From positions 1 through 45,918 of the forward strand of contig JAPLQI010000065.1 of NCBI GenBank assembly GCA_026399755.1: 45,918 bases of DNA, read 5' to 3'. How positions within the stretch are numbered: position 1 is the first letter of the stretch; each line of letters begins with the position of its first letter. The stretch comes from Pseudomonadota bacterium. GTDB taxonomy: Bacteria; Pseudomonadota; Gammaproteobacteria; Burkholderiales; Chitinibacteraceae. Below the pieces are notes generated by a model. It did not search any database. It was not told the origin of the DNA and saw only the letters and a list, made by a program, of their open reading frames with translations. The position numbers were made by a program, and so were the translations under genes. Positions 1 through 7,988 of this stretch are shown in pieces.

Positions 1-125
1 CCCTTGGTATTGGCAAGCTTCCCCTGTAAACCCTCGACCGAGCGCTGGGTTTTATGGATCGCAGAACCAAAGGTCGATGAGACAGCGCCGCCAATCACAA
101 TGCCGATGGCCAGATCTCTAGACAT
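1..125 (-). CDS. T: Tail tape measure protein, N-terminal part (runs off window)
   Basis: Only the first 41 codons are in the window. The protein begins MSRDLAIGIVIGGAVSSTFG, which resembles the start of P2 gpT-like tape measure proteins and the start of the second tape measure in this window (MADLLVGIRIGAALTGSFRA). A strong GGAGG ribosome binding site lies 7 bases before the ATG. It follows the sheath, tube and E/E' chaperone genes, exactly where a P2-type phage places T. It should set tail length and be packed inside the tube. The remainder lies left of position 1. Confidence 0.85.
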   Translation of the reverse strand, partial: MSRDLAIGIVIGGAVSSTFGSAIHKTQRSVEGLQGKLANTK

Positions 126-137
126 CACAGCCTCCTA

Positions 138-166
138 TAAAAAACAGCGGGCCTCAGCAGCCCGCT
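138..166 (-). terminator. Terminator-like hairpin between E' and tape measure
   Basis: Arms AGCGGGC and GCCCGCT (7 bp) with a 7-base loop are followed on the minus strand by about six U residues. It faces late transcription and overlaps the stop codon of the E'-like ORF. It is one of several such hairpins in this late operon. Confidence 0.6.
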
Positions 167-288
167 TCATCACGACTCAACCAATGCCCGATCTCGCTGA
201 CCGGCACACTGCGTACCGTCTCACGCGACCAGCCCAACTCACGCGTCAGCCGTCTAGCCAACGGCCACCACTCATGGCTCCCTATCAT
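154..288 (-). CDS. GpE-like tail protein (E' equivalent), 44 aa
   Basis: This short ORF overlaps the end of the upstream chaperone gene in another frame. Starting at the ATG at 288 it reads MIGSHEWWPLARRLTRELGW and ends SRDEAGC. The WWPL start and the basic, tryptophan-rich composition recall GpE-family proteins. Those are made in P2-like phages by frameshifting at the end of the chaperone gene. The frame is +1 (equivalently -2) relative to the chaperone, and it stays open upstream of the ATG to at least position 330, so a fused E-E' product is possible. I see no clear ribosome binding site for independent translation. The function, assembly of the tail around the tape measure, is inferred from position. 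Confidence 0.55.
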   Translation of the reverse strand: MIGSHEWWPLARRLTRELGWSRETVRSVPVSEIGHWLSRDEAGC

Positions 289-529
289 CGCTAAGTAAAC
301 GAAAATAAGCGTCCTGCAGCTTTTTGTAATCGCGCAAAGTCAGCTGCCGCAGATCATTGGGCGCACAATCACATAGCCGTGCAAACATCAGTTGTTCTCG
401 CTCGGCATCGCTTTTGCCCAACACCTGCACATCGAGTTGATCACCCACCGTCGGCTCGCGTAGCTGCAGCTGATTCACCAGCACATCGTTTAATTTAATG
501 GCGGTGCTTAACTTAATCATTTCTTGCAT
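272..529 (-). CDS. E: Phage tail assembly chaperone (gp41/E-like)
   Basis: An 85-residue acidic protein starting MQEMIKLSTAIKLNDVLVNQ. The pattern of an N-terminal beta segment, a VNQLQLREPTVGD stretch and a helical C-terminus matches the family of Mu gp41-like tail assembly proteins. It sits between the tube gene FII and the tape measure T, the usual place for the tail assembly chaperone. An AGGAAAA ribosome binding site precedes the ATG. The C-terminal codons overlap the E'-like ORF, so ribosomal frameshifting to a longer product is plausible, as in P2 and Mu. Assignment rests on position and sequence pattern. Confidence 0.8.
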   Translation of the reverse strand: MQEMIKLSTAIKLNDVLVNQLQLREPTVGDQLDVQVLGKSDAEREQLMFARLCDCAPNDLRQLTLRDYKKLQDAYFRLLSDDREP

Positions 530-545
530 GAGGGTTTTCCTGATC

Positions 546-564
546 GGCCCGCCGTGCGCGGGCC
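546..564 (-). other. GC-rich hairpin between tube and chaperone genes
   Basis: GGCCCGC and GCGGGCC form a 7-bp stem with a 5-base loop in the short gap between FII and the chaperone. No U tract follows, so it is not a classical terminator. It could stabilise mRNA ends or mark an RNA-processing point. Confidence 0.4.
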
Positions 565-571
565 TCTGTGA

Positions 572-1075
572 TTAAAGGCCGATTGCGGCGCGCTCTGCGG
601 CCAGCTCATCATTGCCATTGATAATGCGGATTGCGTTCACTGGGTCAATTTCAAAGATCACCCGGTTATCCACTTCCAGCTTGTAATAGCTCAGGCTGGC
701 GCTGTACTTAGTTTCGCTTTTGTCCCCCGGCTTCCAGCTACCGGAATCCACTTCGGTCAGCAGGCCTCGCCAGGTCACGATCACCGCAATCACCGCGCCT
801 TTCTGATCCGTGAATGCCCCACGAAAATTGCCAGCAAACAAGGTGCTGTCGGCAATCCCGAAGAAAGCCAGCGCTTCCGGGCTAACCCCTGCCAGCGTAA
901 AACCGCACTCCAGTTTTTCCAGCCCCATGGGCATGTCGACTTCGGCATCCATACCGCCGGCCCGATAGGCATCGGTTTTGCGCTTTAACTTGGGCAGCGT
1001 AATTTCCATCACTCTGGCGGCAAAGCCACGGCCATCGAGAAACATATTTAAATTAGTTAGAACTTGAGGAATCAT
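572..1075 (-). CDS. FII: Major tail tube protein (P2 FII-like)
   Basis: This 167-residue protein begins MIPQVLTNLNMFLDGRGFAA, the typical start of P2 FII-family contractile tail tube proteins, and is close to the family's usual length of about 170. Features include KLKRKTDAYRAGGMDAEVDM near residue 30 and a C-terminal beta-rich segment ending AINGNDEL-like. It lies just downstream of the sheath gene with a short gap, as in P2. The protein should polymerise into the inner tube through which DNA passes. The start is supported by a GGAG-like site before the ATG. Confidence 0.93.
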   Translation of the reverse strand: MIPQVLTNLNMFLDGRGFAARVMEITLPKLKRKTDAYRAGGMDAEVDMPMGLEKLECGFTLAGVSPEALAFFGIADSTLFAGNFRGAFTDQKGAVIAVIVTWRGLLTEVDSGSWKPGDKSETKYSASLSYYKLEVDNRVIFEIDPVNAIRIINGNDELAAERAAIGL

Positions 1076-1087
1076 CGTGTGCGCTCC

Positions 1088-2263
1088 TTAGCGGCCGAAG
1101 TCGAGGACTTCGGTGATCCATTGATTGGTCACTTCCACTTGGAAGACAGGGTTTTCAGCGGGCGGTACATCGGTAAAACGGATGGTCCAATAAATACGCC
1201 CCTGCTCGATTGCGCTGGCGGTGTTTTTATCCGGGTCCGGAAACACTTCAAAATTAATCACCGCCCCCAGCGCTTTAAGGTCGCGCATAAAAGCATCCAA
1301 ACCGTCAGTCACATCTTTGACATAGGTTTTGGTAATCCCTCGATCCACCGCCCATTGGTGGCCTTTGAGAATCGCATCCATCACCATATCCACGGTGCGC
1401 ACCCGGGTGACAAAGCTCCACTTTGGATCAGCCGACAAGGTACGGTTACCCCAGAGGCGAAAGCCGCCTTCGCGGATAATGGTGGTGATATGCGCTTCAT
1501 TCAGCAGATTGGCTCGGCATGTGGCATCGCCATAGAGATATTCAATCGGGCGCTTGGTCCCCAGCACTTCGCTGAATTCGGTATTAGACGGGCTGGCCCA
1601 GAAACCGACACGGGCATCCTGACGGGCAAACAAACCCGCGGTGGCTGCCGATGCGGGTGCATCGGCTTCGGCGCTCAGTTTGCTATCCCAAACCCGTAAG
1701 CCCGGATCCACCACATAGGCACGCTTACTGCCCAGATTTTTAACAAACGCCAGCGCGGCTTCATCGTCGGTATTGGGGCCGTCAATGATGGCGATTGCCC
1801 GAAGCTTATCGGCCAGTGACACCATGGCAGAAGCCACTGCCGCACTGCTGCTGTGGCCCGGCGCAACAATCAGTCGCGGGGATTGATTGGTTTTAGATTT
1901 TGCATCCAGCAACGCCTGTAAACCGGTGCGCTTACCCTTGGCATCAACGCCACCAATGATGGCACTGGTCAGCTGTGCGGGCGTTTCAGCGGTTTGGCTG
2001 ACGCCAACCGCTACCACTACGGCAGCAGCTTGGGCGTAGATTTCTTTGAGGCGCTTGGCCATCGCGCTCTCTTCGCCAAACTGCGCTACGCCTTCCCGTA
2101 AATTGGTAATCAAAATGGGGGTATCTGCCGCAGCCAAGCCCACACCCGGTGTAAATGTATCGACAATGCCAATAATCGATGAAGACGGCAGCGCAATCAC
2201 ACGCGGGCCTGTATCCACCAGCGTAACCGTCACGCCATGGAAAAAACTACCTTTTCCGGCCAT
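1088..2263 (-). CDS. FI: Tail sheath protein (P2 FI-like)
   Basis: A 391-residue protein of the contractile sheath family, starting MAGKGSFFHGVTVTLVDTGP. Length and the early segment about escaping stress and time-varying names (GIVDTFTPG around residue 35) match P2 FI. The C-terminal third contains the conserved NRTLSADPKWSFVTRVRTVD region seen in sheath proteins, where the fold is best conserved. It is followed by FII within 12 bases. It forms the outer sheath that contracts during injection. An AGGAGG site lies 6 bases upstream of the ATG. Confidence 0.95.
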   Translation of the reverse strand: MAGKGSFFHGVTVTLVDTGPRVIALPSSSIIGIVDTFTPGVGLAAADTPILITNLREGVAQFGEESAMAKRLKEIYAQAAAVVVAVGVSQTAETPAQLTSAIIGGVDAKGKRTGLQALLDAKSKTNQSPRLIVAPGHSSSAAVASAMVSLADKLRAIAIIDGPNTDDEAALAFVKNLGSKRAYVVDPGLRVWDSKLSAEADAPASAATAGLFARQDARVGFWASPSNTEFSEVLGTKRPIEYLYGDATCRANLLNEAHITTIIREGGFRLWGNRTLSADPKWSFVTRVRTVDMVMDAILKGHQWAVDRGITKTYVKDVTDGLDAFMRDLKALGAVINFEVFPDPDKNTASAIEQGRIYWTIRFTDVPPAENPVFQVEVTNQWITEVLDFGR

Positions 2264-2284
2264 AGGGCCTCCTGAAAATAGACG

Positions 2285-2306
2285 AAAAAAAACCGCCTGA
2301 GGGCGG
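2285..2306 (-). terminator. Strong intrinsic terminator upstream of sheath gene
   Basis: CCGCC and GGCGG form a stem with a TGAG loop, followed on the minus strand by eight consecutive U residues. It lies between the fibre-assembly gene and the sheath gene, and faces late transcription. Confidence 0.75.
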
Positions 2307-2345
2307 ATATGCTTTAAACCAATGATTTCTTACGCAGAAGCGGAT

Positions 2346-2807
2346 TTAGCTGATTTCTACACCTTCCACACTTTTTTGAATGATGTCGATCGCCGCATCG
2401 GCAGCCAGCAGTACGGCATAGTGATCAAGCAATTTTTTAACTGTTTCCTTCCCTTTTAGCCGGGCATCACGAATGGCATACAGTGCCGCATCCCAAGCAT
2501 CGGCCTTGAGGATAATACTTTCAGCCGCCGCCTGAGGGGTGATGCCGCAGGCATCGGCCCAGCTCTGTACGGTGGGCGGGACTTCGCCTTGAAAGGCAAG
2601 AACCGCAAACGCTTTTGCCTCACGAGCTGTGCTTTCATACTCCATTGCACGTAATGGATCGACCATAATAGAAAGACGTGCGGCATCCGCTGATTCATCA
2701 ATTTGCTCGCATGCGGCCACAATAGCGGCATGTAAAGGGAGCTGATCAAACTCAAAACCAGCAAACTGTTGACCCGCAGAAATAATACTAAGGCTTGTTG
2801 TTTTCAT
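2346..2807 (-). CDS. Putative tail fibre assembly / phage tail protein
   Basis: A 153-residue protein directly downstream of the fibre gene. The central stretch DPLRAMEYESTAREAKAFAV followed by VPPTVQSWADACG and an ALYAIRDARLKGK motif is a pattern I associate with small phage proteins encoded after tail fibres and thought to aid fibre folding. There are no signal peptide or membrane segments. An AAGGGAATT ribosome binding site precedes the ATG. The role as a fibre chaperone is inferred from the gene order fibre-assembly-sheath, as P2 has H, G, then FI. It is not a clear relative of P2 gpG by sequence. Confidence 0.6.
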   Translation of the reverse strand: MKTTSLSIISAGQQFAGFEFDQLPLHAAIVAACEQIDESADAARLSIMVDPLRAMEYESTAREAKAFAVLAFQGEVPPTVQSWADACGITPQAAAESIILKADAWDAALYAIRDARLKGKETVKKLLDHYAVLLAADAAIDIIQKSVEGVEIS

Positions 2808-2818
2808 AACGAATTCCC

Positions 2819-3553
2819 TTATAGCTTCTTAAGATTAGTCAGTACGTTCGAGAGGTTAACGGGCAAGGTCCCCGCAGCAACCCCAAAAATGTATTTCCCA
2901 CCGAAATCATCAGGAAACACAGTGGTATCACACATAAGCGTAAATGCACCGACATAGGCAGATAACAGCGCGCCACCAAACGTGCTTGGCGCAATAATTG
3001 AGCTATTTCTAATTCGCACCGAAATGCCCAGATAGTTCCAGCCAGAAGCACGCACGAAACCCAGCAAGCCCGCGGCCACAGTTAAAGGCGGACTAAGTAG
3101 ATTGGACTCAGGAAAAGACAGCTCTAAGGTGTCAAATGAAAGCATATTGATGCTCGTAACATAAAAGCCATACATCGATGACTCTGTCTCACCCCACTTA
3201 AAAAAACTGGTCGACAATTTACGACTAGCATCTTGACCTAAAATATATAAATCCCCGCCCAGCGTTACATTTTCACGCATCTCGTAATCCGAGAGCAGCC
3301 GCACCTCGCAACGGCCACATTTAGGCGTGCTATCAATGCACTTTCTGATACTGGAAAATGGCTCGGCACGGGTTCCTTTGCCCGCTTTATCATCACCAAT
3401 AATTTGATCCACATACCAAATACGGCTTAATTCAGGGGTAGCGGCAATCGCCCTTGCCACTGCTTGATCAATTTCTGTTTTCTTGCCACTAAATGTAGCG
3501 GTTAACTTGTTTGCTGCAGAGACAAGGTCTGCAATTTGTGACTCTAAACTCAT
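2819..3553 (-). CDS. Putative tail fibre / receptor-binding protein
   Basis: This 244-residue protein starts MSLESQIADLVSAANKLTAT, a short helical N-terminus seen in phage fibre tips. After about residue 45 it becomes beta-rich (WYVDQIIGDDKAGKGTRAEP, then segments rich in alternating hydrophobic residues). The DGNGTRAxPF-like opening recalls right-handed beta-helix adhesins and spikes. It lies between gpH and the fibre-assembly gene. I infer that it carries host-binding specificity. The catalytic residues of a depolymerase cannot be identified by eye. Confidence 0.65.
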   Translation of the reverse strand: MSLESQIADLVSAANKLTATFSGKKTEIDQAVARAIAATPELSRIWYVDQIIGDDKAGKGTRAEPFSSIRKCIDSTPKCGRCEVRLLSDYEMRENVTLGGDLYILGQDASRKLSTSFFKWGETESSMYGFYVTSINMLSFDTLELSFPESNLLSPPLTVAAGLLGFVRASGWNYLGISVRIRNSSIIAPSTFGGALLSAYVGAFTLMCDTTVFPDDFGGKYIFGVAAGTLPVNLSNVLTNLKKL

Positions 3554-3564
3554 GATTGTTTTTC

Positions 3565-4320
3565 CTAAATGTTGGAGGGCAAAAGATATTTAAGTTGCCG
3601 ATCGGTAATGACTTGTCGTTGCTGCAGAGTAATAAGCAAATCATCCCGATCAACACCACATAACGCCGCTGTGATGGCGGCAGTTGCATTGCTCGCAACC
3701 GCAATTAATAAGCCAAGATGATCAAGCTGATTTTGTTGATCTATTTCCGTAACCTTCTTAGTAAGATAAGTAAGCGTTCGGTCTATCTTGACTTGCTCTT
3801 GTTGCTGAGTGGCCAGTTGATCATCTCGTTCTACGCCCCGCAGCTGCTCGCTGATCTGCCCTGCCGCCAATGCCGCCAGCGGTCCGGCTAGGGTCAGATT
3901 CAAGCCTGCGCCGCTGGATTCCACGGTGACGCTGTTTGCGGGCAGGGCTTCTAAGAGCAGATCGTAAGCCAGCAACAGATCCACCCCCGCCGACTTGTAC
4001 GCCAGCGGTGATTTGGGGTCTGACCAGACCGCGAGTAATACACCGCTGTCTAAATAAAAGCCCACTTCACGCACCCAAAACTCGGTTTTTCCATCGGCAA
4101 TCGCGGTTAAGTGCAGATGATTAGTGCCTAGCTTTTCGCCGTCGCTGATGGCGTGGCGGGCTTTTTCGGTGCGTAGCTTGGTTTGGGTTTGCGCTGGGCT
4201 GTAGCCACTGTCGCCCAGTGCGATATGGGTGATTTTTCCTTGAAAACCATCCTGAGTTGCATTAAAAATCGCCGCCAAACCGGCTTCAGTAATAACTGGT
4301 TGTAAAAGTGCGGTCGTCAT
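3565..4320 (-). CDS. H: Tail fibre / collar protein (P2 H-like N-terminus)
   Basis: I place the start at the ATG at 4320 (MTTALLQPVITEAGLAAIFN), which overlaps the gpI stop in ATGA. The open frame extends further upstream to 4428 but only within gpI. Residues 1-150 match the baseplate-proximal domain of P2 H-like fibres: the TEAGLAAI opening, the ITHIALGDSGY motif, then WVREVGFYLDSGVLLAV. The last 90 residues contain two related segments (GVERDDQLATQQQEQVKIDR and GVDRDDLLITLQQRQVITDR), probably a coiled stalk. It is short for a P2 H protein, so the tip may be supplied by the next gene. Confidence 0.85.
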   Translation of the reverse strand: MTTALLQPVITEAGLAAIFNATQDGFQGKITHIALGDSGYSPAQTQTKLRTEKARHAISDGEKLGTNHLHLTAIADGKTEFWVREVGFYLDSGVLLAVWSDPKSPLAYKSAGVDLLLAYDLLLEALPANSVTVESSGAGLNLTLAGPLAALAAGQISEQLRGVERDDQLATQQQEQVKIDRTLTYLTKKVTEIDQQNQLDHLGLLIAVASNATAAITAALCGVDRDDLLITLQQRQVITDRQLKYLLPSNI

Positions 4321-5039
4321 CGGGCCTCCATAGTGACGTGAAGTACCGCTCGGGCACGGCTGGCGCTGGCTAGGGCCAAGCCACTTTGCGTCGATAGCGT
4401 CATCGACACCGTCGCGGCGTGATGGCAAACCGCACGCAATTGCGCACCGGATGCCAGCGCCACAGGTTGCCTGAGCGTTTTGGGTTGTACGGCCAGCGCC
4501 GTCGCCGTACCACGGGCTACAGCGCGGATTTGATGGGCATTGGCCAGTAAAAATGGCGACTGATCAAAACGAGCGCCGACTTTAAAACGGTAATGGCTGC
4601 GCTCATTTTTAACCGCATCGACCATGCGTTTCAGTCGCTCGTAAAGCACTGGGGTCAGCAGTGCGCCGTCATGGCCATCGTGGTTTTCATTCACCCACGC
4701 CGTCAGGCCAAAGGTAAATGGCGCTGCGCCTGGCATGTCCTGCCATTCTTTAAATTCAACCGATACCCCCAGCGCCCCCAAGGCCCGGCGCACGGCTCCC
4801 GCTGTGCCTTTGTGTTTATGGATCTCAATTGAACGGCTAATGAGCGTGCGGCGCGGGCCTTCGGTAAGGGCTTCATCCCAGCCATCCACCGAACGCTCCC
4901 AAGCTAGCCAGGGAAGAAAGGGAACTGGGCAACGACGGGCATCAGCCAGCCAACTCAGTGAGGTCGGATTAACATCCGGCTCGCTGGCTTTGACCAGCGC
5001 ACGCTCCAGCGGCGTGGCATTCGGTGGCAATAAGCTCAT
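4317..5039 (-). CDS. I: Baseplate protein I (P2 gpI-like)
   Basis: The likely start is the ATG at 5039 (MSLLPPNATPLERALVKASE), overlapping the gpJ stop in ATGA; the longer frame to 5066 lies inside J. The PPNATPLERAL start, the PTSLSWLADARRCPVPFLPW block and the IEIHKHKGTAGAVRRALGALG motif are hallmarks of P2 gpI tail proteins. The C-terminal 70 residues are alanine-rich and less conserved. It forms part of the baseplate wedge together with W and J and anchors the fibre encoded next. Confidence 0.92.
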   Translation of the reverse strand: MSLLPPNATPLERALVKASEPDVNPTSLSWLADARRCPVPFLPWLAWERSVDGWDEALTEGPRRTLISRSIEIHKHKGTAGAVRRALGALGVSVEFKEWQDMPGAAPFTFGLTAWVNENHDGHDGALLTPVLYERLKRMVDAVKNERSHYRFKVGARFDQSPFLLANAHQIRAVARGTATALAVQPKTLRQPVALASGAQLRAVCHHAATVSMTLSTQSGLALASASRARAVLHVTMEAR

Positions 5040-6001
5040 GCCGCCACCAAACTGATCGCATCGCATTGCGGAAAATGCCGCACATCGCAGCGGATATCCT
5101 CAGCCGGCTCAGTCAAAACCACCCGACTGACCCCAGCCACATGCAGCGCAGCAAAAATAGCCGAACGAGACAAAGTACGGCCCAGCTTGCGCGTACTGGC
5201 AAGTGTGCTATTCAGCCCCGCCCGCGCCTCTGCCATCACGGTTTGCAAATCCGGACCGTTTTCAATTTCAATCACGGCTTGCACTCGAAATCCCGTAGCT
5301 TGGCCTGCGCTGACCCGCGGCCGGTCGGTCAGTGGCCGCACATCATCGGCAGACAAAGCCACTTGTACGGCAGCCGCCAGCTCATCGCCATGGATACTCG
5401 AATCCATCGGCAGCACCGCAATCGACACATCGCCCGGCAAAGGGGCAATCAGGCCAGCAGCATCGCTACACACTAAAACCAGCGCCCCTGCTGGCAGCTG
5501 ACTGCGTAGCGCATCACTGATCGGCACCGCTGCAAATGTCGGTGAATCCACCGAGGCATCCGTCACCCAAGCCGACGCGCTCAAACTATGAAATAAATAG
5601 GCCCCGCGTGAACCCGCCACCGATAAGCCTTCCAGCGCCATCTGGCAGCGATATCGCAGACGCTCATCTTCTTCATAAACCGCCTCAATAGGCGGCTCTG
5701 CATCTGGGTTAGCAGGCGTCATCAACAGCCGGCTAACGCCATAATCGGCGGCCTTATTATCCAAATCGCTGCCCCGCGCATAGGCCAGCATGGTGGACAC
5801 GGCCGCATCATTCACCCAAGCCCGCAGCATCAGCTCCTGATAGGCCGATAACTCCAGCAGTTTTACTACTGGGTCGCTTTCCAGCACTGCACTCCAATCA
5901 GGGTAAATCGCCTTAAACTGTTCAAGCTTACGGGCGTAGATCACCTCAAAATCCAGCGTTTCCAGCAACTGTGGCGGCGGGAGTTGGCTTAAATCGATCA
6001 T
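5036..6001 (-). CDS. J: Baseplate assembly protein J (P2 gpJ-like)
   Basis: A 321-residue baseplate J protein. It starts MIDLSQLPPPQLLETLDFEV, then LELSAYQELMLRAWVNDAAV and GSDLDNKAADYGVSRL, the characteristic N-terminal region of P2 J and T4 gp6-like proteins. The middle has YRCQMALEGLSVAGSRGAYL, the conserved GSR.AY site of the family. The ATG overlaps the W stop and the stop overlaps the start of I, indicating translational coupling. It should form the baseplate wedge that links tail tube, sheath and fibres. Confidence 0.94.
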   Translation of the reverse strand: MIDLSQLPPPQLLETLDFEVIYARKLEQFKAIYPDWSAVLESDPVVKLLELSAYQELMLRAWVNDAAVSTMLAYARGSDLDNKAADYGVSRLLMTPANPDAEPPIEAVYEEDERLRYRCQMALEGLSVAGSRGAYLFHSLSASAWVTDASVDSPTFAAVPISDALRSQLPAGALVLVCSDAAGLIAPLPGDVSIAVLPMDSSIHGDELAAAVQVALSADDVRPLTDRPRVSAGQATGFRVQAVIEIENGPDLQTVMAEARAGLNSTLASTRKLGRTLSRSAIFAALHVAGVSRVVLTEPAEDIRCDVRHFPQCDAISLVAA

Positions 6002-6324
6002 GCCGTCACCTCCAGCAGCATGCTGTCGCCCAGATAGATCCCTGAAACTTTCATATTCACCCTGCCATCGATCACAGAAATAATCGTGACCTTGCTGACT
6101 TTAATCCGCGGCTCCCAGCGCACCAGATTGCGGGCAATCTCCGCTTGCGCTGCAGCAATCCAGCCCGCATTCACCGGCAAATCCACCATGCGTGGTAAAT
6201 GGCTGCCATATTCTGGCCGCTCCCGACGGCTACCCAAGGGGGTGGTCAAAATATCGGCAATGGATTGAGCCAGATGAGCGGAGCCAGTCATAGGCAGACC
6301 TGTAGTGCGATCCATGCCCATCAT
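5998..6324 (-). CDS. W: Baseplate assembly protein W (gp25-like)
   Basis: A 108-residue protein of the P2 W / T4 gp25 family. The diagnostic stretch ILTTPLGSRRERPEYGSHLP lies at about residues 25-45, followed by ARNLVRWEPRIKVSKVTI, the usual C-terminal half. It overlaps J by four bases and starts four bases after the small upstream gene, so it belongs to the tightly coupled W-J-I-H group. It initiates sheath polymerisation on the baseplate. Confidence 0.94.
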   Translation of the reverse strand: MMGMDRTTGLPMTGSAHLAQSIADILTTPLGSRRERPEYGSHLPRMVDLPVNAGWIAAAQAEIARNLVRWEPRIKVSKVTIISVIDGRVNMKVSGIYLGDSMLLEVTA

Positions 6325-6328
6325 CGGA

Positions 6329-6532
6329 TTAAGCCTCGCTAGCAGGCGGCAGAATCAAACGCTCAAAGTCCGGGCGCTGATCCAGATGAGCCATCAGCGC
6401 TTCATCATCGCTACTGATGGCACGATTGATCACCGCAAACGAGCGGCCATCATCAAGAATGATCATGCGGGATCGAAAAGCCTTATCCGTAAAAGAAACG
6501 GGCTGAATCGGTGTGTTATTGGGCTTAGCCAT
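6329..6532 (-). CDS. Small hypothetical phage protein
   Basis: The start is set at the ATG at 6532 (MAKPNNTPIQPVSFTDKAFR) because GGAGG lies 6 bases upstream; the open frame extends further only across a terminator hairpin. The 67-residue product is soluble and has no recognised domain. Genes of this size are common between V and W in P2-like tail clusters. Spacing of four bases to W suggests co-translation. Function unknown. Confidence 0.75.
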   Translation of the reverse strand: MAKPNNTPIQPVSFTDKAFRSRMIILDDGRSFAVINRAISSDDEALMAHLDQRPDFERLILPPASEA

Positions 6533-6551
6533 ATTGGCCTCCTGCAGATGT

Positions 6552-6584
6552 AAAAACGCCCCGGAGCAATAAAGCGCCGGGGCG
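6552..6584 (-). terminator. Terminator-like hairpin upstream of the W group
   Basis: CGCCCCGG (6557-6564) and CCGGGGCG (6577-6584) form a stem followed on the minus strand by five U residues. It lies between the antisense insert gene and the W group, facing late transcription. Confidence 0.65.
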
Positions 6585-6657
6585 TAAGAAAAAACATACA
6601 TAGTTGTTAGCTAGAGCTATTTGCATTTGAACCGTAAACTGCGGCATTAACTAGAAA

Positions 6658-7356
6658 ATGTGCTCCGGATTCACCTCTATGGAACTTCAATTCAGCATCA
6701 ACTCCACACATTCCGTTGCCAAACACATAGAGCTACTGAACAGTGAAATGCAAAAACACGATCTGATGATCGCCCAAAGAAGAAACAAGCTGCTCGGCGG
6801 ACCAAGCCGTTTTGCAAAAGCACTGCTGTTCTTTAGCCCAGCAACCAGCTTTTTGGCGTTAATCTATTTTTCAATACTCAAGCTAAACGCTGAAAGCATC
6901 ATCGCTTTTATCATTGTCAGCGTTATTTTTTATCTGCTTTGGCATCGTTACTCCAACTCATTCTTAAATCGCAGCCCTAAAGCAAGCCTTTTCATTTTTG
7001 ACCAGTTTAGTAAAGCCTTACGAGCTGGGTATAAGCCACTTCTCTCCTCTATTCTGCGTACGAAACTAAAAGTAGCAGAAGGCTCATACCGCTTACTCAT
7101 CGAAGATCAGCGATTCACGCTCATAAGCCATAAGGGAACCAGAGCACAGCTTGCTTGGAGCCAAATTGTCTACCTGAAAGAAACGCCTGACGCCTATAAA
7201 GTAGCTTGTGCCAAGTTACTTAAGAAAGGGCTGGCCTATCAAATACCAAAACATAGTGACATCATGGACGCCGAGCAATACAAAGAAGGCTTACAACTAT
7301 TCCTGCATAAATGCCCAATAGCACCCGAGCAAAACCCAGCCAATTTGGCACTCTGA
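6658..7356 (+). CDS. YcxB-like membrane protein, antisense insert (moron) in tail operon
   Basis: This is the only plus-strand gene inside the late operon. Two hydrophobic segments (about residues 53-75 and 82-97: ALLFFSPATSFLALIYFSIL and SIIAFIIVSVIFYLLW) predict a helical hairpin in the membrane. The C-terminal domain reads like YcxB-family proteins: LLIEDQRFTLIS, then AQLAWSQIVYLKETPDAYKV, then AYQIPKHSDI. The family usually starts near MELQFSI, so the ATG at 6679 is a good alternative start. It is more AT-rich than its neighbours and lies between V and the W group, as expected of a moron expressed from the lysogen. Function unknown. Confidence 0.7.
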   Translation: MCSGFTSMELQFSINSTHSVAKHIELLNSEMQKHDLMIAQRRNKLLGGPSRFAKALLFFSPATSFLALIYFSILKLNAESIIAFIIVSVIFYLLWHRYSNSFLNRSPKASLFIFDQFSKALRAGYKPLLSSILRTKLKVAEGSYRLLIEDQRFTLISHKGTRAQLAWSQIVYLKETPDAYKVACAKLLKKGLAYQIPKHSDIMDAEQYKEGLQLFLHKCPIAPEQNPANLAL

Positions 7357-7359
7357 GTA

Positions 7360-7977
7360 TCAAGCCGCCTCACTCGTCATCTGCCCATCTCCCTGCTCCC
7401 TGTGAGCGTGTTTCATCAGGCTAATATCTCCCGCGCTCACATCGCCTTTGGCTTCAATTGCACCACCAAAGCTGGCTTTCGCACCACCATTGGCTAAGTG
7501 ATTAATAGCAGCGCCTACAGTCAGATTCTTAGTCACGATGACATCATCGGCATCAAGGGTAATGGTGGTGGCTTTAACCGTGACGCTTTCTGCAGCATTC
7601 ACGGTCACGGTTTTACAACTATCAATCAGCGCTGCACCAGCAGTAAAGTCATACTCTATTTTGCAACCATCGGGCATCTGCCACGCCACCACATTGGCTC
7701 GCCCGTCATGGCCCAGCGCATCGGTGTAAAAACCCACCAGCACAAAACCATTGTCTGGCTCGCCGGACGGATTCAGCATTAATGCTTGCTCACCTACCGA
7801 AGGCAGGCGCCAGTGCCGTGCGGTTCCTGCGGCTAAACCTAGCCAAGGGACCCAACTTGATACCCAACCATCAGAGGCGATTCTCACTCTGGCCTTGCCC
7901 GCATCCACAGCAGACACCACACCGGGAATCAGCAAGCCAGACAACATGCGGTCTAATTCTGATAATTCGTAGCGCAT
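7360..7977 (-). CDS. V: Baseplate spike protein V (P2 gpV-like)
   Basis: A 205-residue protein with the P2 V layout. An N-terminal OB-like domain (LSGLLIPGVVSAVDAGKARV, then WVPWLGLAAGTARHWRLPSV and GEQALMLNPSGEPDNGFVLV) is followed by a beta-helical part with repeating valine-rich strands (TVTVNAAESVTVKATTITLD). It ends SLMKHAHREQGDG; the HAH near the C-terminus matches the metal-binding HxH at the tip of P2-type spikes. It should form the membrane-piercing needle under the baseplate. Confidence 0.93.
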   Translation of the reverse strand: MRYELSELDRMLSGLLIPGVVSAVDAGKARVRIASDGWVSSWVPWLGLAAGTARHWRLPSVGEQALMLNPSGEPDNGFVLVGFYTDALGHDGRANVVAWQMPDGCKIEYDFTAGAALIDSCKTVTVNAAESVTVKATTITLDADDVIVTKNLTVGAAINHLANGGAKASFGGAIEAKGDVSAGDISLMKHAHREQGDGQMTSEAA

Positions 7978-7988
7978 CGTGCCTTAGC

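Noticed and set aside
1064-1699. Long plus-strand frame of 211 codons
   Set aside because: It is the antisense of the sheath gene, whose protein is clearly recognisable.
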